A stretch of DNA of 53,890 nucleotides from a bacterium (GTDB lineage Bacteria > Krumholzibacteriota > Krumholzibacteriia > LZORAL124-64-63): contig JAAEOA010000108.1 of assembly GCA_024223715.1 (NCBI GenBank), positions 1-53,890 on the forward strand, in the 5' to 3' direction. Position 1 is the first letter of the stretch. Every line of letters begins with the position of its first letter. The notes beneath the pieces are model-generated. The model was not told the DNA's origin. It ran no database searches and was given only the letters and a program-made list of their open reading frames with translations. Positions 42,127 through 51,307 of the stretch are shown here, piece by piece. The position numbers and the translations under genes are program-made.

Positions 42127-44247
42127 ATGAATTCTAATTCCAGGTCACCAAGAGGCAGGGCCCAGGTTGCACAATTTCTATCCTTCTTTTTCCTGATTTG
42201 CTTTGTACTCACTGGAGCCGGGGCTGAACCTCAATTTCGCAACCCCGATGAAAACGTAAGCTCCGTGTCCCTCAAAACTCGTGGTTCAAGTGACCTGGAC
42301 AAACTCGACAACGAGTTGAGGGTACTTTACGAACAGTTCACTGCAGGCCGGGGCGGTCCCGAAGGTCACAGCTACAGTTCCGACCAGTTGAACTATCTTT
42401 TTGGCATCGACCCTCAGGATAAAATGCCTCAACTGCAGGTGAGAGTTACTCTTGCCGAGGGTGCTACCGGAGATGATATCCAAACTGCCGGGCTGCTCAT
42501 ACGCGGTGGCAACGGCCAGCACGTTGTAGTATCGACGGTAGTTCAGGGTCTCGGCAAACTGGTGAAATTAAGTTCGGTGGCTTCGGTTGATGCCCTGAAG
42601 GCGGCGCATACTCCACAATCTCCTCAACGGGTCCAACCAAAGATCAGCAACGCCACTTCGGTTTTCCGCGGCAATGAAAATCTGGACCACGGTGGGATGA
42701 CCGGCAAAGGCGTGATTGTGGGAATAGTGGACACCGGCATTGACTGGCGCCATGGCGACTTCCTCAACCCCGACGGCACCACCCGCATTCTCTACCTGTG
42801 GGATATGGTCGATGGCAGTTACGGTGAATCCGATGGCGCCATCGGTGACCTGGCACCCATGGCAGCCTACAACGAAGCTCTCAATATGACTTATCGTTAT
42901 GGCACTCTGTATGATGCCGACGACATCAACCAGGCTCTGCAGGGAAAAGACACCTGTCGTTCCGAGGACCGAGCCGGGCACGGTACGGCCTGCGCCTCCA
43001 TTGCCGCCGGCAATGGCTTATCCACTGGAGACACTTCCGCAGAATCTTTTGAGGGTCTGGCCCCAGATGCTGACTTAATAATCTGTCGTGCAGGCGATGG
43101 CTCCTTTGACAACGATTACGTTTTGGCTGTGCAGTGGATCATAGAAAAAGCCAGAGAGCTGGGCCAGCCATGCGTCATTAACCTCAGCCTCGGTGGCCAC
43201 TTCAGCGCCCACGATGGCCATGAGCCAGTAGAAGTATTTATGAATGACCTGGTGGGTGAAGGGATTCCCGGATCTGTGATCTGTGCCTCAGCAGGCAACG
43301 AGGGGCGCGAGAGTTTTCACGCTGCGGTGCGTTATGGGCCAAAATCAGCGGGCCAGGCTGACGCCAACAGCAGCCTCATCGAAATATTCGTCAAGGAAAA
43401 AACCGAGCTGCATGTTCTCTTTGATGCCGACGACGAATGGGGGTTGGCCATCATGGGCCAGGACAATTTCCTGGTCAGCGACGAGGGCGTTCAATCGATA
43501 AGCTACATCCAGAAAGTGGACGGTAAACCCGATATTCTGGTTCCTGACGCCATCCCCGTTGAGCAACTTATTGACTGGGCTCGGGCCATTCAGTTCGGTG
43601 TTGCCGGCTCCGGATCCGAGCAGGTCAAAGTTCCCCTGCCCGCAGGTCGCTATTACGCCTGGGCCTATGGTGCATCCGAAAAAGTAACCAATGGAAAATG
43701 CGATCTTTACCTGCCGTTTACTTTCCAGGGAACCTTCGGCAGTGGCACCGTGAAGGAGGCTATGGTTGGCAGCCCTGGCAACGCTGATAATATCATCACC
43801 GTTGGCTCTTATGATCACAACATCACCTGGCCAAACATTGATGGCGGGACTACGCGGTACAACATGATCGAAGGGGGAATTTCCGGCTTCAGCAATCCTG
43901 GATTCAGGCGTGACGGCGTGGTGAAGCCCGACTTGGCTGCTCCCGGTCGTTTCGCCATCTCAGCTGCGGCCGAAGGTTCTTCCATGAAGAAAGACGCAGG
44001 TAATTCTCACATCACCCCCGACGGTTTGCACCTGGCCTGGGAAGGAACCAGCGCCTCTACTCCCTATGTTGCCGGAGTGGTTGCTCTGATATTGCAAAAG
44101 AACCCTAATCTGGATGCCGCCCAGGTGCGGGAGATTCTCATCCGAACTGCCAAATCTGACCGAAACACAGGCTCAACGCCTAATCCTGCCTGGGGCTACG
44201 GAAAAGTGAATTCCGAAGCCGCAATAAGGGCAACCAAAGCGCCATAA
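42127..44247 (+). CDS. Exported subtilisin-like serine protease (S8)
   Basis: This 706-residue protease has a signal peptide ending TGAGA and a propeptide-like region (about 35-180). The catalytic triad is D202 in GIVDTGIDW, H285 in AGHGTACAS and S642 in EGTSASTPYVAG, with the oxyanion N391 in SAGNEG. An insertion of about 140 residues (about 400-545) between the oxyanion and serine motifs forms an extra beta domain, as in some C5a-peptidase-like members. A ribosome site GAAGGA precedes the ATG. It lies 59 bases after the hydrolase gene and 1 base before the caspase gene, so the three are probably cotranscribed. Subtilisins often activate other proteases by cleavage; that link is inference. 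Confidence 0.93.
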   Translation: MNSNSRSPRGRAQVAQFLSFFFLICFVLTGAGAEPQFRNPDENVSSVSLKTRGSSDLDKLDNELRVLYEQFTAGRGGPEGHSYSSDQLNYLFGIDPQDKMPQLQVRVTLAEGATGDDIQTAGLLIRGGNGQHVVVSTVVQGLGKLVKLSSVASVDALKAAHTPQSPQRVQPKISNATSVFRGNENLDHGGMTGKGVIVGIVDTGIDWRHGDFLNPDGTTRILYLWDMVDGSYGESDGAIGDLAPMAAYNEALNMTYRYGTLYDADDINQALQGKDTCRSEDRAGHGTACASIAAGNGLSTGDTSAESFEGLAPDADLIICRAGDGSFDNDYVLAVQWIIEKARELGQPCVINLSLGGHFSAHDGHEPVEVFMNDLVGEGIPGSVICASAGNEGRESFHAAVRYGPKSAGQADANSSLIEIFVKEKTELHVLFDADDEWGLAIMGQDNFLVSDEGVQSISYIQKVDGKPDILVPDAIPVEQLIDWARAIQFGVAGSGSEQVKVPLPAGRYYAWAYGASEKVTNGKCDLYLPFTFQGTFGSGTVKEAMVGSPGNADNIITVGSYDHNITWPNIDGGTTRYNMIEGGISGFSNPGFRRDGVVKPDLAAPGRFAISAAAEGSSMKKDAGNSHITPDGLHLAWEGTSASTPYVAGVVALILQKNPNLDAAQVREILIRTAKSDRNTGSTPNPAWGYGKVNSEAAIRATKAP

Positions 44248-44248
44248 A

Positions 44249-46300
44249 GTGTTAAAGGGACGCCAAAAAGTGTGTTGGGAAACCGTTCGCTTAACAACTG
44301 TATTCCTGGTTTTCCTGACCGCTTTCGGTATAGGCAAAACGTTTGCCGACACTCCAAATCCCACAAAACGCGCACTCATTGTTGCTATTTCCCAGTACGA
44401 TCGTGGTGGACCCGATGACTGGTGGAATCTGAACAGCAGCGGTGATGCCGAAGCGATCAGTGCTTTGTTGCAAAGACGTTTTGGATTTGACGCAGAAAAC
44501 ATCCTTGTCCTAAGTGGTATTGAAGAAACCACGAGCGCAAAAATTATTACTGCCTTTGAACAATGGCTCATCAAAGCAACCAAACCTGGTGACATAGTTT
44601 ATTTCCATTATTCAGGCCATGGCACCGAAATTCCCGACGACAATGGCGATGAAATTGATGGGTTGGATGAGTGCCTTGTTCCTTCGGATTACATTTCCAG
44701 GCATGACGGTTCTGCCAACATCAGGGACGACCGATTGGCTGATCTTCTGGATCAACTGGATTCACGGGAACCAGCCAGCGTTACCCTGACCTTTGACTGC
44801 TGTTACTCCGGAACGGCCACTCGAGGAGGACGCCAGCTTGTTCGTGGTCAATCATGGACAGGAGCCACACCAGCTGTTCGCCGAGGAAATGCGGATGAGG
44901 CAAAAAAGGATGCCGGTGTATTCCTAAGCCGAACCCACCCCACCGAAGCCAACTATGTGGTGCTGTCGGCCACCAGCCAAGGGCAAGTGGCCAGTGAGAC
45001 CGACGATGGAGCCGGTGGCACCATGGGGCTGTTCACCTGGGCTTTTACACAGGCCGCTGCCGAGGCCCGGACAGACTGCAATTACCGCTCTTTGTTTGAG
45101 CAGGTGACCAACCTGATGCTTGAACGCAATCGTGCCCAAACACCGCAGATAGAAGGTCGTCTGGATGAAATACTTTTTAATGGCCAATACGTGCCAACAC
45201 CCCAATACCTGCCCATTACCCAGGATTCCGGCCTCGGCCTTTTGCTCGAAGCCGGCACTTTGCAGGGCATGACCGAAGGTTCGGTTTTAGGAATTTACCC
45301 AGCCGGAACCATGAATTTCAAGGATGAAGAACCAGTGGCCCGGGCCAGAATTTCCAATGCCGATCTGAACTACTGCGAGCTGACGCTGGAACCGGAATTT
45401 TCCGGCACTTCACAGGATTCAGTATTCAGGGCATCCAGAGCCATCGAAGAAGTGCATCAATATGGGGAGATACGCATCGAGGTTGACCTTTCCAAGCTGT
45501 CTCATTGGCCGTCACTGCCGGCCCTGCAAGATCAAATCAAGATCCTGCCGCAAATTTGCGAAGCTACGGCCGGCACCTCCGGTTGGAATATCAGAATCAC
45601 CGCTCCCAAAAACGGAATAATGCGGATGGAAAAAGACGATGGATCACTATTGCGTGAATTTGCCGTCACTTCAGAATCCCACCGGACCATTGCCTCGGCA
45701 CTGGAGGGTGTCGCCCGATGGCATTTTATCAACGACTTGGAAAACAGTGATCCGTATGCCCAGGTGGCCATCGAGCTGAAGGTGGTTCCGGTAGAAGTTG
45801 CGTTTGATGCCGATGGTTATGTCACGGGTGTTGTTGGAGATTTATCCTCCATTTCAACAGTTGCGGGGCCGCCGGAATTTCCGGTTGGAACATTCGTGAT
45901 GCTGGAATTGCGCAACACCGGTTTTGTGGATGCCTATGTCACTGTGCTGGATCTGAAAAGTGATGGAAGCATAGGGCCGCTTTGGCCTCATCCCGGACTG
46001 CGTGTGCAGGACAACCGCATAGTTGCAGATAATGAATGGCACAGGATCCCTGAGCCATTCATTTTCCAGTTGGAAGAGCCGCTGGGGCCGGAGTTGTTCA
46101 AAGCCATCGCTACGGCCGAGCCAGCGGACTTCAGTCCTTTGTTGGATCCCGAAACCATTGCTTCGGATACCCAAGAGCGAGGTTCCTCGCCCCTGAGTGA
46201 ACTACTAAGAGCAGCCACACTTGGGCAGCGTGCCCAATCTGCAGTTGCCTCGGGGAACTGGGCTGTTTCCAGTGGGCGATTCCGGGTAATTGATCGGTGA
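44249..46300 (+). CDS. Exported caspase-like protease with DUF4384-like tail
   Basis: This 683-residue protein has a signal peptide ending GKTFA (GTG at 44249; a GTG at 44270 with AGGGA upstream is an alternative). Residues about 38-320 form a peptidase C14 domain with H124 in FHYSGHGTEI and C185 in TFDCCYSGTATRG. The C-terminal half (about 330-683) contains a DUF4384-type domain (FVMLELRNTGFVDAYVTV, then GSIGPLWPHPG), which often accompanies bacterial caspases. It follows the subtilisin by one base. Metacaspase-like enzymes usually cleave after Arg or Lys; the target here is unknown. Unlike the caspase at 32864 it has no NlpC/P60 part. Confidence 0.9.
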   Translation: MLKGRQKVCWETVRLTTVFLVFLTAFGIGKTFADTPNPTKRALIVAISQYDRGGPDDWWNLNSSGDAEAISALLQRRFGFDAENILVLSGIEETTSAKIITAFEQWLIKATKPGDIVYFHYSGHGTEIPDDNGDEIDGLDECLVPSDYISRHDGSANIRDDRLADLLDQLDSREPASVTLTFDCCYSGTATRGGRQLVRGQSWTGATPAVRRGNADEAKKDAGVFLSRTHPTEANYVVLSATSQGQVASETDDGAGGTMGLFTWAFTQAAAEARTDCNYRSLFEQVTNLMLERNRAQTPQIEGRLDEILFNGQYVPTPQYLPITQDSGLGLLLEAGTLQGMTEGSVLGIYPAGTMNFKDEEPVARARISNADLNYCELTLEPEFSGTSQDSVFRASRAIEEVHQYGEIRIEVDLSKLSHWPSLPALQDQIKILPQICEATAGTSGWNIRITAPKNGIMRMEKDDGSLLREFAVTSESHRTIASALEGVARWHFINDLENSDPYAQVAIELKVVPVEVAFDADGYVTGVVGDLSSISTVAGPPEFPVGTFVMLELRNTGFVDAYVTVLDLKSDGSIGPLWPHPGLRVQDNRIVADNEWHRIPEPFIFQLEEPLGPELFKAIATAEPADFSPLLDPETIASDTQERGSSPLSELLRAATLGQRAQSAVASGNWAVSSGRFRVIDR

Positions 46301-46362
46301 GCTCCGAAGTAAGCCAGCCTTTGGTGGATTGCATCAAGGGCGATGGAGTTTTGGGGAGGGAC

Positions 46363-46497
46363 AGTGTCTGGAATTCAACGAAAATGGTAGAATGGGCCAA
46401 GATTGGGTGGGTTGCCAGGTTTTTGCAGCAAGAATGAATTGAGGCTGTTTAGAAAATGTGGTAGAATGGGTTTCACTTTCGGTCAAAAGGGGGAACG
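46363..46497 (+). promoter_or_regulatory. Repeated promoter-leader unit, copy B
   Basis: This copy has TTGAGG (46439-46444), a 17-base spacer and TAGAAT (46462-46467), embedded in the same 90-base sequence as copies A and C, including GCAGCAAGAATGAATTGAGG. The left part (46363-46410) also matches copy C, with GTCTGGAATTCAACGAAA. It precedes the beta-propeller gene at 46590. Confidence 0.75.
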
Positions 46498-46593
46498 ATG
46501 CGTTTGAAGTGCCTTTCCCCTGCGTTTGGAGATCTTGTTTTCAAAGTTTTTTTCGCGAATCAACGCGACCAGGATCCCGGAGGCCCCCCATGA
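46498..46593 (+). CDS. MRLKC leader ORF, copy B (31 codons)
   Basis: The ORF begins MRLKCLSPAF and continues to a TGA that overlaps the ATG of the next gene (ATGA at 46590-46593). AAAAGGGGG lies before the start. The overlap is that of translationally coupled genes. Its first 8 residues are nearly those of copy C (MRLKCLSP), the rest is unique. Confidence 0.5.
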   Translation: MRLKCLSPAFGDLVFKVFFANQRDQDPGGPP

Positions 46594-48767
46594 ATAGGTT
46601 CATTTTTTTATTGTCCCTTAATCTGGCGGCCCCTCTCTTCTGCTCCTCGGCACTTGGCAATCAGACATATGACTACTCCGTTCACACACATTGGAGCGGC
46701 TCCCACCTGAACGACGGAGATGATATCACTTCAGTTGAGCTCATCGAAAATTTCGGCATCGATTACGTCGTTTCCACGGGATTGATCTCGGGCCTTTCCT
46801 TTTTTATCCTTGGCGAGGGTGGCCTTCAACACATATCCAGCCTGTCCCTGCCGGGGTTCGAACAGGCAGTGAGTTTTCAGAGTGGCGCGGCATACGTAGT
46901 TTCAGAACCAGATCTCTTGGTGAAGGTCTTCTGCTACAGCCCCGAGAGTCCCGTCCTCCGCTGGCTGGAGCAACTGCCGCACACTCCGGTGGACATCGCC
47001 ACCTGGGGCCAATATGTGGTCATCGCTTGCGGGCAAGACGGCCTTCTCGTCTTCGATACTACAGAACAATTCGGCTTTCCGACGGGAGTGGTTAGTCAGT
47101 GGACAGGAACGGCCGACCAAGTCGAGGTCGTGGGAGACTATGCCCTTGTCCGCAACGGTGCCGGAATAACCTCTATCGATCTGAGCGACCCTTCCGCTCC
47201 GGAAACCGCGGATATTGTGGCGGTGGATGCCCCAGCTGATCTGCTGACTGACAGCGACCGGGCTTTCGTGGGAGCACCTGAGGGCATCCTGGAACTGAAT
47301 ATGGCCGACCCTTCGGCCATGTTCACGGTTCGAACCATCGCCATGGATGGGGAATACAACACCAACTATTTGAGCCTGGCCCTCGATGGGAATATCCTGT
47401 ACGTGGTCAATAGTGGTTTCTTTCGTTTCCTGGATCTGATGAGCGGTACCCTGACCATGAAATGCGAAGGATTCAGCTACCCGGAGCAAAGCGCAGTGAT
47501 AGACGGTCAAATGGCCATGGCCGCCGGTTCGCATGGACTGTTTTCCTATTCTCTGGAGCCCGGAGGCACGGCTCCCTCTTCCGAGATCGCCGGATTGCAA
47601 GTCAACGGCAACCGACTGAAGATTGTGGGTGACCGCCTGTTCTCATCGGCCTACCGATACACCTACTGCTACGATATCGGCGGCCCCCAACCAGCGCTGT
47701 TGTGGTCACATCTGGGGCCAGAAAATCATGTGGCGAGTTTCGTGATCCGCGGAAACATGGTCTACATTGGTTTCACGGACGGTACGATGGATATCCTGGA
47801 TATCCAGGGAACGCAAGTCGGTTTCCTGGACACGGGGACCTGGTCCATCGACGATCTTCGACTGACGAAAAACTCTTTGGCCGTCTGGACGAAGTCTGAT
47901 GACATTTCCTACGAGCAGCAGCTGCAGCTGTACGATCTGGGCGAGCCCACAACACCTCAATTGGCTGATGTCTACCAGACCGATTTGTACTCCGATATGC
48001 TGACAGCAGGAAACACGGTGGTTCTCTACGATCGGATCCAGCCGGCTTCCAACGGTGGCCTGCTACTGGATGCTTCAGATCCGCAAGAAATTGTTGTGGC
48101 GAGTCCCATCTGGGTTGACCCCACCTGGTTTGTCAGCGCCGGAGATAGTAGCCTGTATCTTGTCCAGAGATGGGAGGGGCCGCCCACAATGTTCATTATG
48201 GATGTTTCGGACCCCTTTGCTCCGCAGCATGCCCCCGAAATCAAGATCCCTTCCTACAGCCTGACTTTCCTCGTGGATGGTGACGCAGGTTACCTTGGGT
48301 CAACCAATCTGGTGTTTGATCTGAGTGACCCCCTGGCCCCCAGACCGGTGGGGGCCATTCCCGTTCAGAACTCTTCTCCGGCCAGGACCATCGGTGCTGG
48401 AGATGGGAAGATCCTGGTTTCCAGCGGCGGTTATTTCCTCATGTCCGCTCACGGGTATGGTTTGTCGCCTGTGGTGGAGGATCTGCCCGATCCTACCGGC
48501 CTGGCCCTGAAAGGATACCCTAACCCCTTCAGTCCAATGGTGACGGTGGAATTCACCATGGAAACCGACGGTCGGGCCGTGGTCGAAGTCTACGATGTTC
48601 GCGGTCACCTGATCGATCGCATAGCCGGATCCTTCGCAGCGGGTACGCGGCAAATGGAATGGAATGGCCGGGATCCTCACGGCCGGGAGTTGTCATCAGG
48701 AGTCTATTTCCTGAGAGTGCAAACGCCCCGGGGATTGGCCAGTCGAAAGATTTTGCTGGCCAAGTAG
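46590..48767 (+). CDS. Secreted LVIVD-type beta-propeller protein with C-terminal sorting tail
   Basis: This 725-residue protein starts at the ATG at 46590 (GGAGG 6 bases upstream) with a signal peptide ending CSSALG. Residues about 30-620 hold LVIVD/beta-propeller-like repeats (VIACGQDGLLVFDT, DPSAPETADIVAVD and similar). The last 90 residues (LKGYPNPFSPMVTVEFTME, VVEVYDVRGHLIDR, WNGRDPHGRELSSGVYFL) are a FlgD-like Ig domain of the kind used as a C-terminal secretion or sorting tail in several FCB-group phyla. It is likely to be exposed at the cell surface. It is preceded by a promoter-leader unit and an overlapping short ORF. The GC content looks higher than that of the protease cluster. 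Confidence 0.85.
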   Translation: MNRFIFLLSLNLAAPLFCSSALGNQTYDYSVHTHWSGSHLNDGDDITSVELIENFGIDYVVSTGLISGLSFFILGEGGLQHISSLSLPGFEQAVSFQSGAAYVVSEPDLLVKVFCYSPESPVLRWLEQLPHTPVDIATWGQYVVIACGQDGLLVFDTTEQFGFPTGVVSQWTGTADQVEVVGDYALVRNGAGITSIDLSDPSAPETADIVAVDAPADLLTDSDRAFVGAPEGILELNMADPSAMFTVRTIAMDGEYNTNYLSLALDGNILYVVNSGFFRFLDLMSGTLTMKCEGFSYPEQSAVIDGQMAMAAGSHGLFSYSLEPGGTAPSSEIAGLQVNGNRLKIVGDRLFSSAYRYTYCYDIGGPQPALLWSHLGPENHVASFVIRGNMVYIGFTDGTMDILDIQGTQVGFLDTGTWSIDDLRLTKNSLAVWTKSDDISYEQQLQLYDLGEPTTPQLADVYQTDLYSDMLTAGNTVVLYDRIQPASNGGLLLDASDPQEIVVASPIWVDPTWFVSAGDSSLYLVQRWEGPPTMFIMDVSDPFAPQHAPEIKIPSYSLTFLVDGDAGYLGSTNLVFDLSDPLAPRPVGAIPVQNSSPARTIGAGDGKILVSSGGYFLMSAHGYGLSPVVEDLPDPTGLALKGYPNPFSPMVTVEFTMETDGRAVVEVYDVRGHLIDRIAGSFAAGTRQMEWNGRDPHGRELSSGVYFLRVQTPRGLASRKILLAK

Positions 48768-49158
48768 ATCGTCGGAAATAAGGTGAATCGCCCGGGTTTG
48801 ACGGAGGCACTACTGTCTGAGGGGGATGCTTTCTTCTCGTTTTGGTTTTCCCCATAACAGTCCCACCGGCCGACCCGGGATTGTGGACCGGAAAAAGTCT
48901 TGGTTCTATTCAGTATGCTTGTGCTACCCCAGATCGGCCATCGAACACACAAACAAACCCGTCAAAATAAAACGCATGATAAGTCCCCAATATGAACTGA
49001 CAATAAGTTGAGCGGGTGAGTACGGCGCATTGAAACACAGGGGAGGGGCTTGCCCGCCGGGAAAGTGAACTGGCTGGTGCCGAACAACAGGCCGCCAAAG
49101 AGCACCTACTTTGGCACAAGAGCAAGGCGGTCACTGCTGCGACGCTGCATTGTTTATC
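48768..49158. other. Gene-poor stretch next to the tRNA
   Basis: No confident gene is visible. Bases 49055-49140 in one frame read RESELAGAEQQAAKEHLL, protein-like and coiled-coil-like, then run into the tRNA; this may be the remnant of a mobile-element gene inserted at the tRNA 3' end. Confidence 0.45.
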
Positions 49159-49234
49159 TGGTGCGGGCTACGAGGCTCGAACTCGCGACCCTCAGCTTGG
49201 GAAACTGATGCTCTACCAACTGAGCTAAGCCCGC
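49159..49234 (-). tRNA. tRNA-Gly(CCC)
   Basis: On the minus strand the 76-base sequence begins GCGGGCT and ends AGCCCGCACCA, so the acceptor stem pairs perfectly and CCA is encoded. The D arm has GCTCAGTTGGTAGAGC, the T arm CGAGTTCGAGCCTCG. The anticodon stem TCAGT/GCTGA holds the loop TTCCCAA, giving anticodon CCC for glycine. It is an isolated gene in a repeat-rich area, a usual target for integrating elements. Confidence 0.93.
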
Positions 49235-49280
49235 CCCATCCCCAAACACAGGTACGCTGGACAAATATTCTGCGATTTGA

Positions 49281-49353
49281 TTGATCCAGTTTCCGGAATG
49301 CATTAGAGTGGTCAACATTCGGTCCCGTGTGGGGAACCATGCATTTGAAGTAG
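49281..49353 (+). promoter_or_regulatory. Degenerate promoter-leader unit, copy D
   Basis: TTGATC (49281-49286), a 17-base spacer and TAGAGT (49304-49309) are followed by TCAACATTCGGTC, GTGGGGAACC and a tiny ORF ATG-CAT-TTG-AAG-TAG (49339-49353). The order and spacing match the other units, with the MRLK start changed to MHLK and an immediate stop. It precedes the ATP-binding/acetyltransferase gene at 49399. Confidence 0.5.
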
Positions 49354-49398
49354 TTATTCTCAGTGTCTCACAGCTGAAACCACGTAAAGGAACCAATC

Positions 49399-50898
49399 AT
49401 GTCCGCTCCAACTGAAGGCCTTCCCGTTCTTTCGATGACATTTGTTGGGGATGCAACACCTCCGGCGGCTGCCGGGATTGCTGTTTACGACACGGCAATG
49501 AAGCAGAGCGTTTGCTCCATCTCCGCCCGACACCTGCGAAACGTCGTGGAAGAGTTGGTCCAGGAAAGCCTCGAGCGTGAACATGGAAGCGACCCCGCTG
49601 AGGTCAAGGTTGTTATCCTGATTCGTGGTGACCGGTTGGTGGTTGAGGTGCATGACAAGGGAATTCCGGCTGCGAACGATGACCCGGTACTGGCCATTCC
49701 GCACGAACTGGCCCGGCTTGGATTCGTTGCAGAGTTCAAGATCGCATTGCACGGGCACAGCGGGAATGTGGCTGTCTGCGAAGTTGACCTGCACTGCGCC
49801 GAAGATCGGCCTGCGTTCCACGACGTTGAGGAGAAACTGGCGGAGGATGTCGCACGCGCCGAAGATGGGGCTGAATTGGAGATCCGCCGCATGCGGCCGG
49901 AAGAGACTCTGCTCCTGTCACGTTGCATGTACCGGTGCTATGGCTACACCTACCCGAACGACGAGGTGTACGATCCGACGCGGATGGCTGCCCTTGTCGA
50001 GTCAGGACTCATGATTTCGGTTGTCGCGGTCAACGGCGCCGGTGAAATCGTCGGGCATGTCTCGGCGACGCTCGCTGCCGCGGGCTCGCTCTGTGCGGAG
50101 GCGGGCAAGATGGTGGTCGATCCGCGCTACCGCGGTCACGGATTGGCCGGGAAGATGGTGTTGTTGCAGAGGGACATCGTGAAGGAGGTCGGCCTTCGCG
50201 GCCTCTGGTCCGAATGTGTAACCAATCACCTGTTCAGCCAACTCAGCGAACTCAAATCCGGAGCACAAGAAACCGGTGTGTTTCTCGCGACCATCGAGGC
50301 AGAAACAACAATGGTGGGGATCGATACTAAAAAAAAACAGCAACGACATTCTCTAATTGCGTTTTTCAGGGCAATTAGCGGTGTGCCCAAACGCACGATC
50401 CACGTTCCCGAACACTATGCTGACTTGACACGCAAAATCGTTGGGAAGCTTGCGATCGAGCGGGAGATCGTTTCTACCGCAGGGTCCTGGTCTCCCAGTG
50501 GTCCGACGCGTATTCATCTCACCCTCGTCCCGACAAGAAACGTGGCCTTCATTGACGTCTCCACCATCGGAGAGAACTTCGCCGATCACCTGGCCGATCA
50601 ACTCGCTGGGCTGCTGGCTTTACGCGTGGATGCCGTCTACCTCGATCTTCCGGCCAACGATCCCGGCACCGCGACGGTGGGGCAAGTGACAGAGGGGTTG
50701 GAGTTCTTCTTTTCCGCCGTTCTCCCGGAATTGCGTACCGATGGAGACGTACTGCGGTTGCAGTTCCTCAACGAGTTGACCCTCGATATTTCACAGGTGA
50801 AAAGTGCGAGTCCGGAGGGTAGGGCGCTGGTCGCTGCAGTAGAATCCGATCGCCAACGCGTTTACGACCTGTCTCGCAACCGTCGCCTGGGGAAGTAG
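49399..50898 (+). CDS. Fusion of HATPase-like, GNAT acetyltransferase and C-terminal domains
   Basis: This 499-residue cytoplasmic protein has an N-terminal HATPase_c/anti-sigma-factor-like ATP-binding domain (about 15-150, with the helix LRNVVEELVQESLER and HDKGIPA), a GNAT acetyltransferase domain (about 160-320, with acetyl-CoA loop VVDPRYRGHGLAGKMV), and a C-terminal alpha/beta domain (about 340-499) that I cannot name. AAAGGA precedes the ATG. Third-position G/C use (for example GCGCTACCGCGGT) is higher than in most neighbours, which suggests transfer from a GC-richer genome. It could couple an ATP-dependent switch to acetylation of a protein or small molecule. No partner gene is adjacent. 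Confidence 0.75.
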   Translation: MSAPTEGLPVLSMTFVGDATPPAAAGIAVYDTAMKQSVCSISARHLRNVVEELVQESLEREHGSDPAEVKVVILIRGDRLVVEVHDKGIPAANDDPVLAIPHELARLGFVAEFKIALHGHSGNVAVCEVDLHCAEDRPAFHDVEEKLAEDVARAEDGAELEIRRMRPEETLLLSRCMYRCYGYTYPNDEVYDPTRMAALVESGLMISVVAVNGAGEIVGHVSATLAAAGSLCAEAGKMVVDPRYRGHGLAGKMVLLQRDIVKEVGLRGLWSECVTNHLFSQLSELKSGAQETGVFLATIEAETTMVGIDTKKKQQRHSLIAFFRAISGVPKRTIHVPEHYADLTRKIVGKLAIEREIVSTAGSWSPSGPTRIHLTLVPTRNVAFIDVSTIGENFADHLADQLAGLLALRVDAVYLDLPANDPGTATVGQVTEGLEFFFSAVLPELRTDGDVLRLQFLNELTLDISQVKSASPEGRALVAAVESDRQRVYDLSRNRRLGK

Positions 50899-50908
50899 TT
50901 GGGGCGGA

Positions 50909-51150
50909 TCAAGAGGGCGCGCGTACTCGGCGACTGACACCATCGGTATTTTCGCGACGCTGCAGAAAACATTTTCCGAACAAGCCTGGCAGCTTGGTGG
51001 ATCGGTTTGTCATCGTTTCGATGGTTGCGAATAATCTGCTGATGAAATCATATGTCGACTTTGGACTCGCCGTATTATTAGTTTCCTACGGTGCTCAAAT
51101 TGCCTGACTTGCCCTTGCGGTCGTTGATAATTTGCTCGGATAGATTAAAC
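50909..51150 (+). repeat. Dispersed repeat, copy 3 (transposase-end remnant)
   Basis: CACCATCGGTATTTTCGCGACGC encodes HHRYFRDA, the end of integrase-type transposases, and the following 180 bases match 32400-32590. Two preceding codons are broken (a TGA interrupts LGD-HHRY), so it is not functional. It lies just after the GNAT fusion gene. Confidence 0.65.
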
Positions 51151-51307
51151 GGTAATGACAGTGGGCCTGAGTATCGGCAGGAGATTCCTGATTAGGTTTG
51201 GAGTTGATTTGAAGACCTGAAAAAATCCCAAAATTCTCTTGAAAAACCTCACCCCACTTTGTTCCCCCCGTAGAGTTGAACCCATTCACCAATCTAGGGA
51301 GGCCCCC

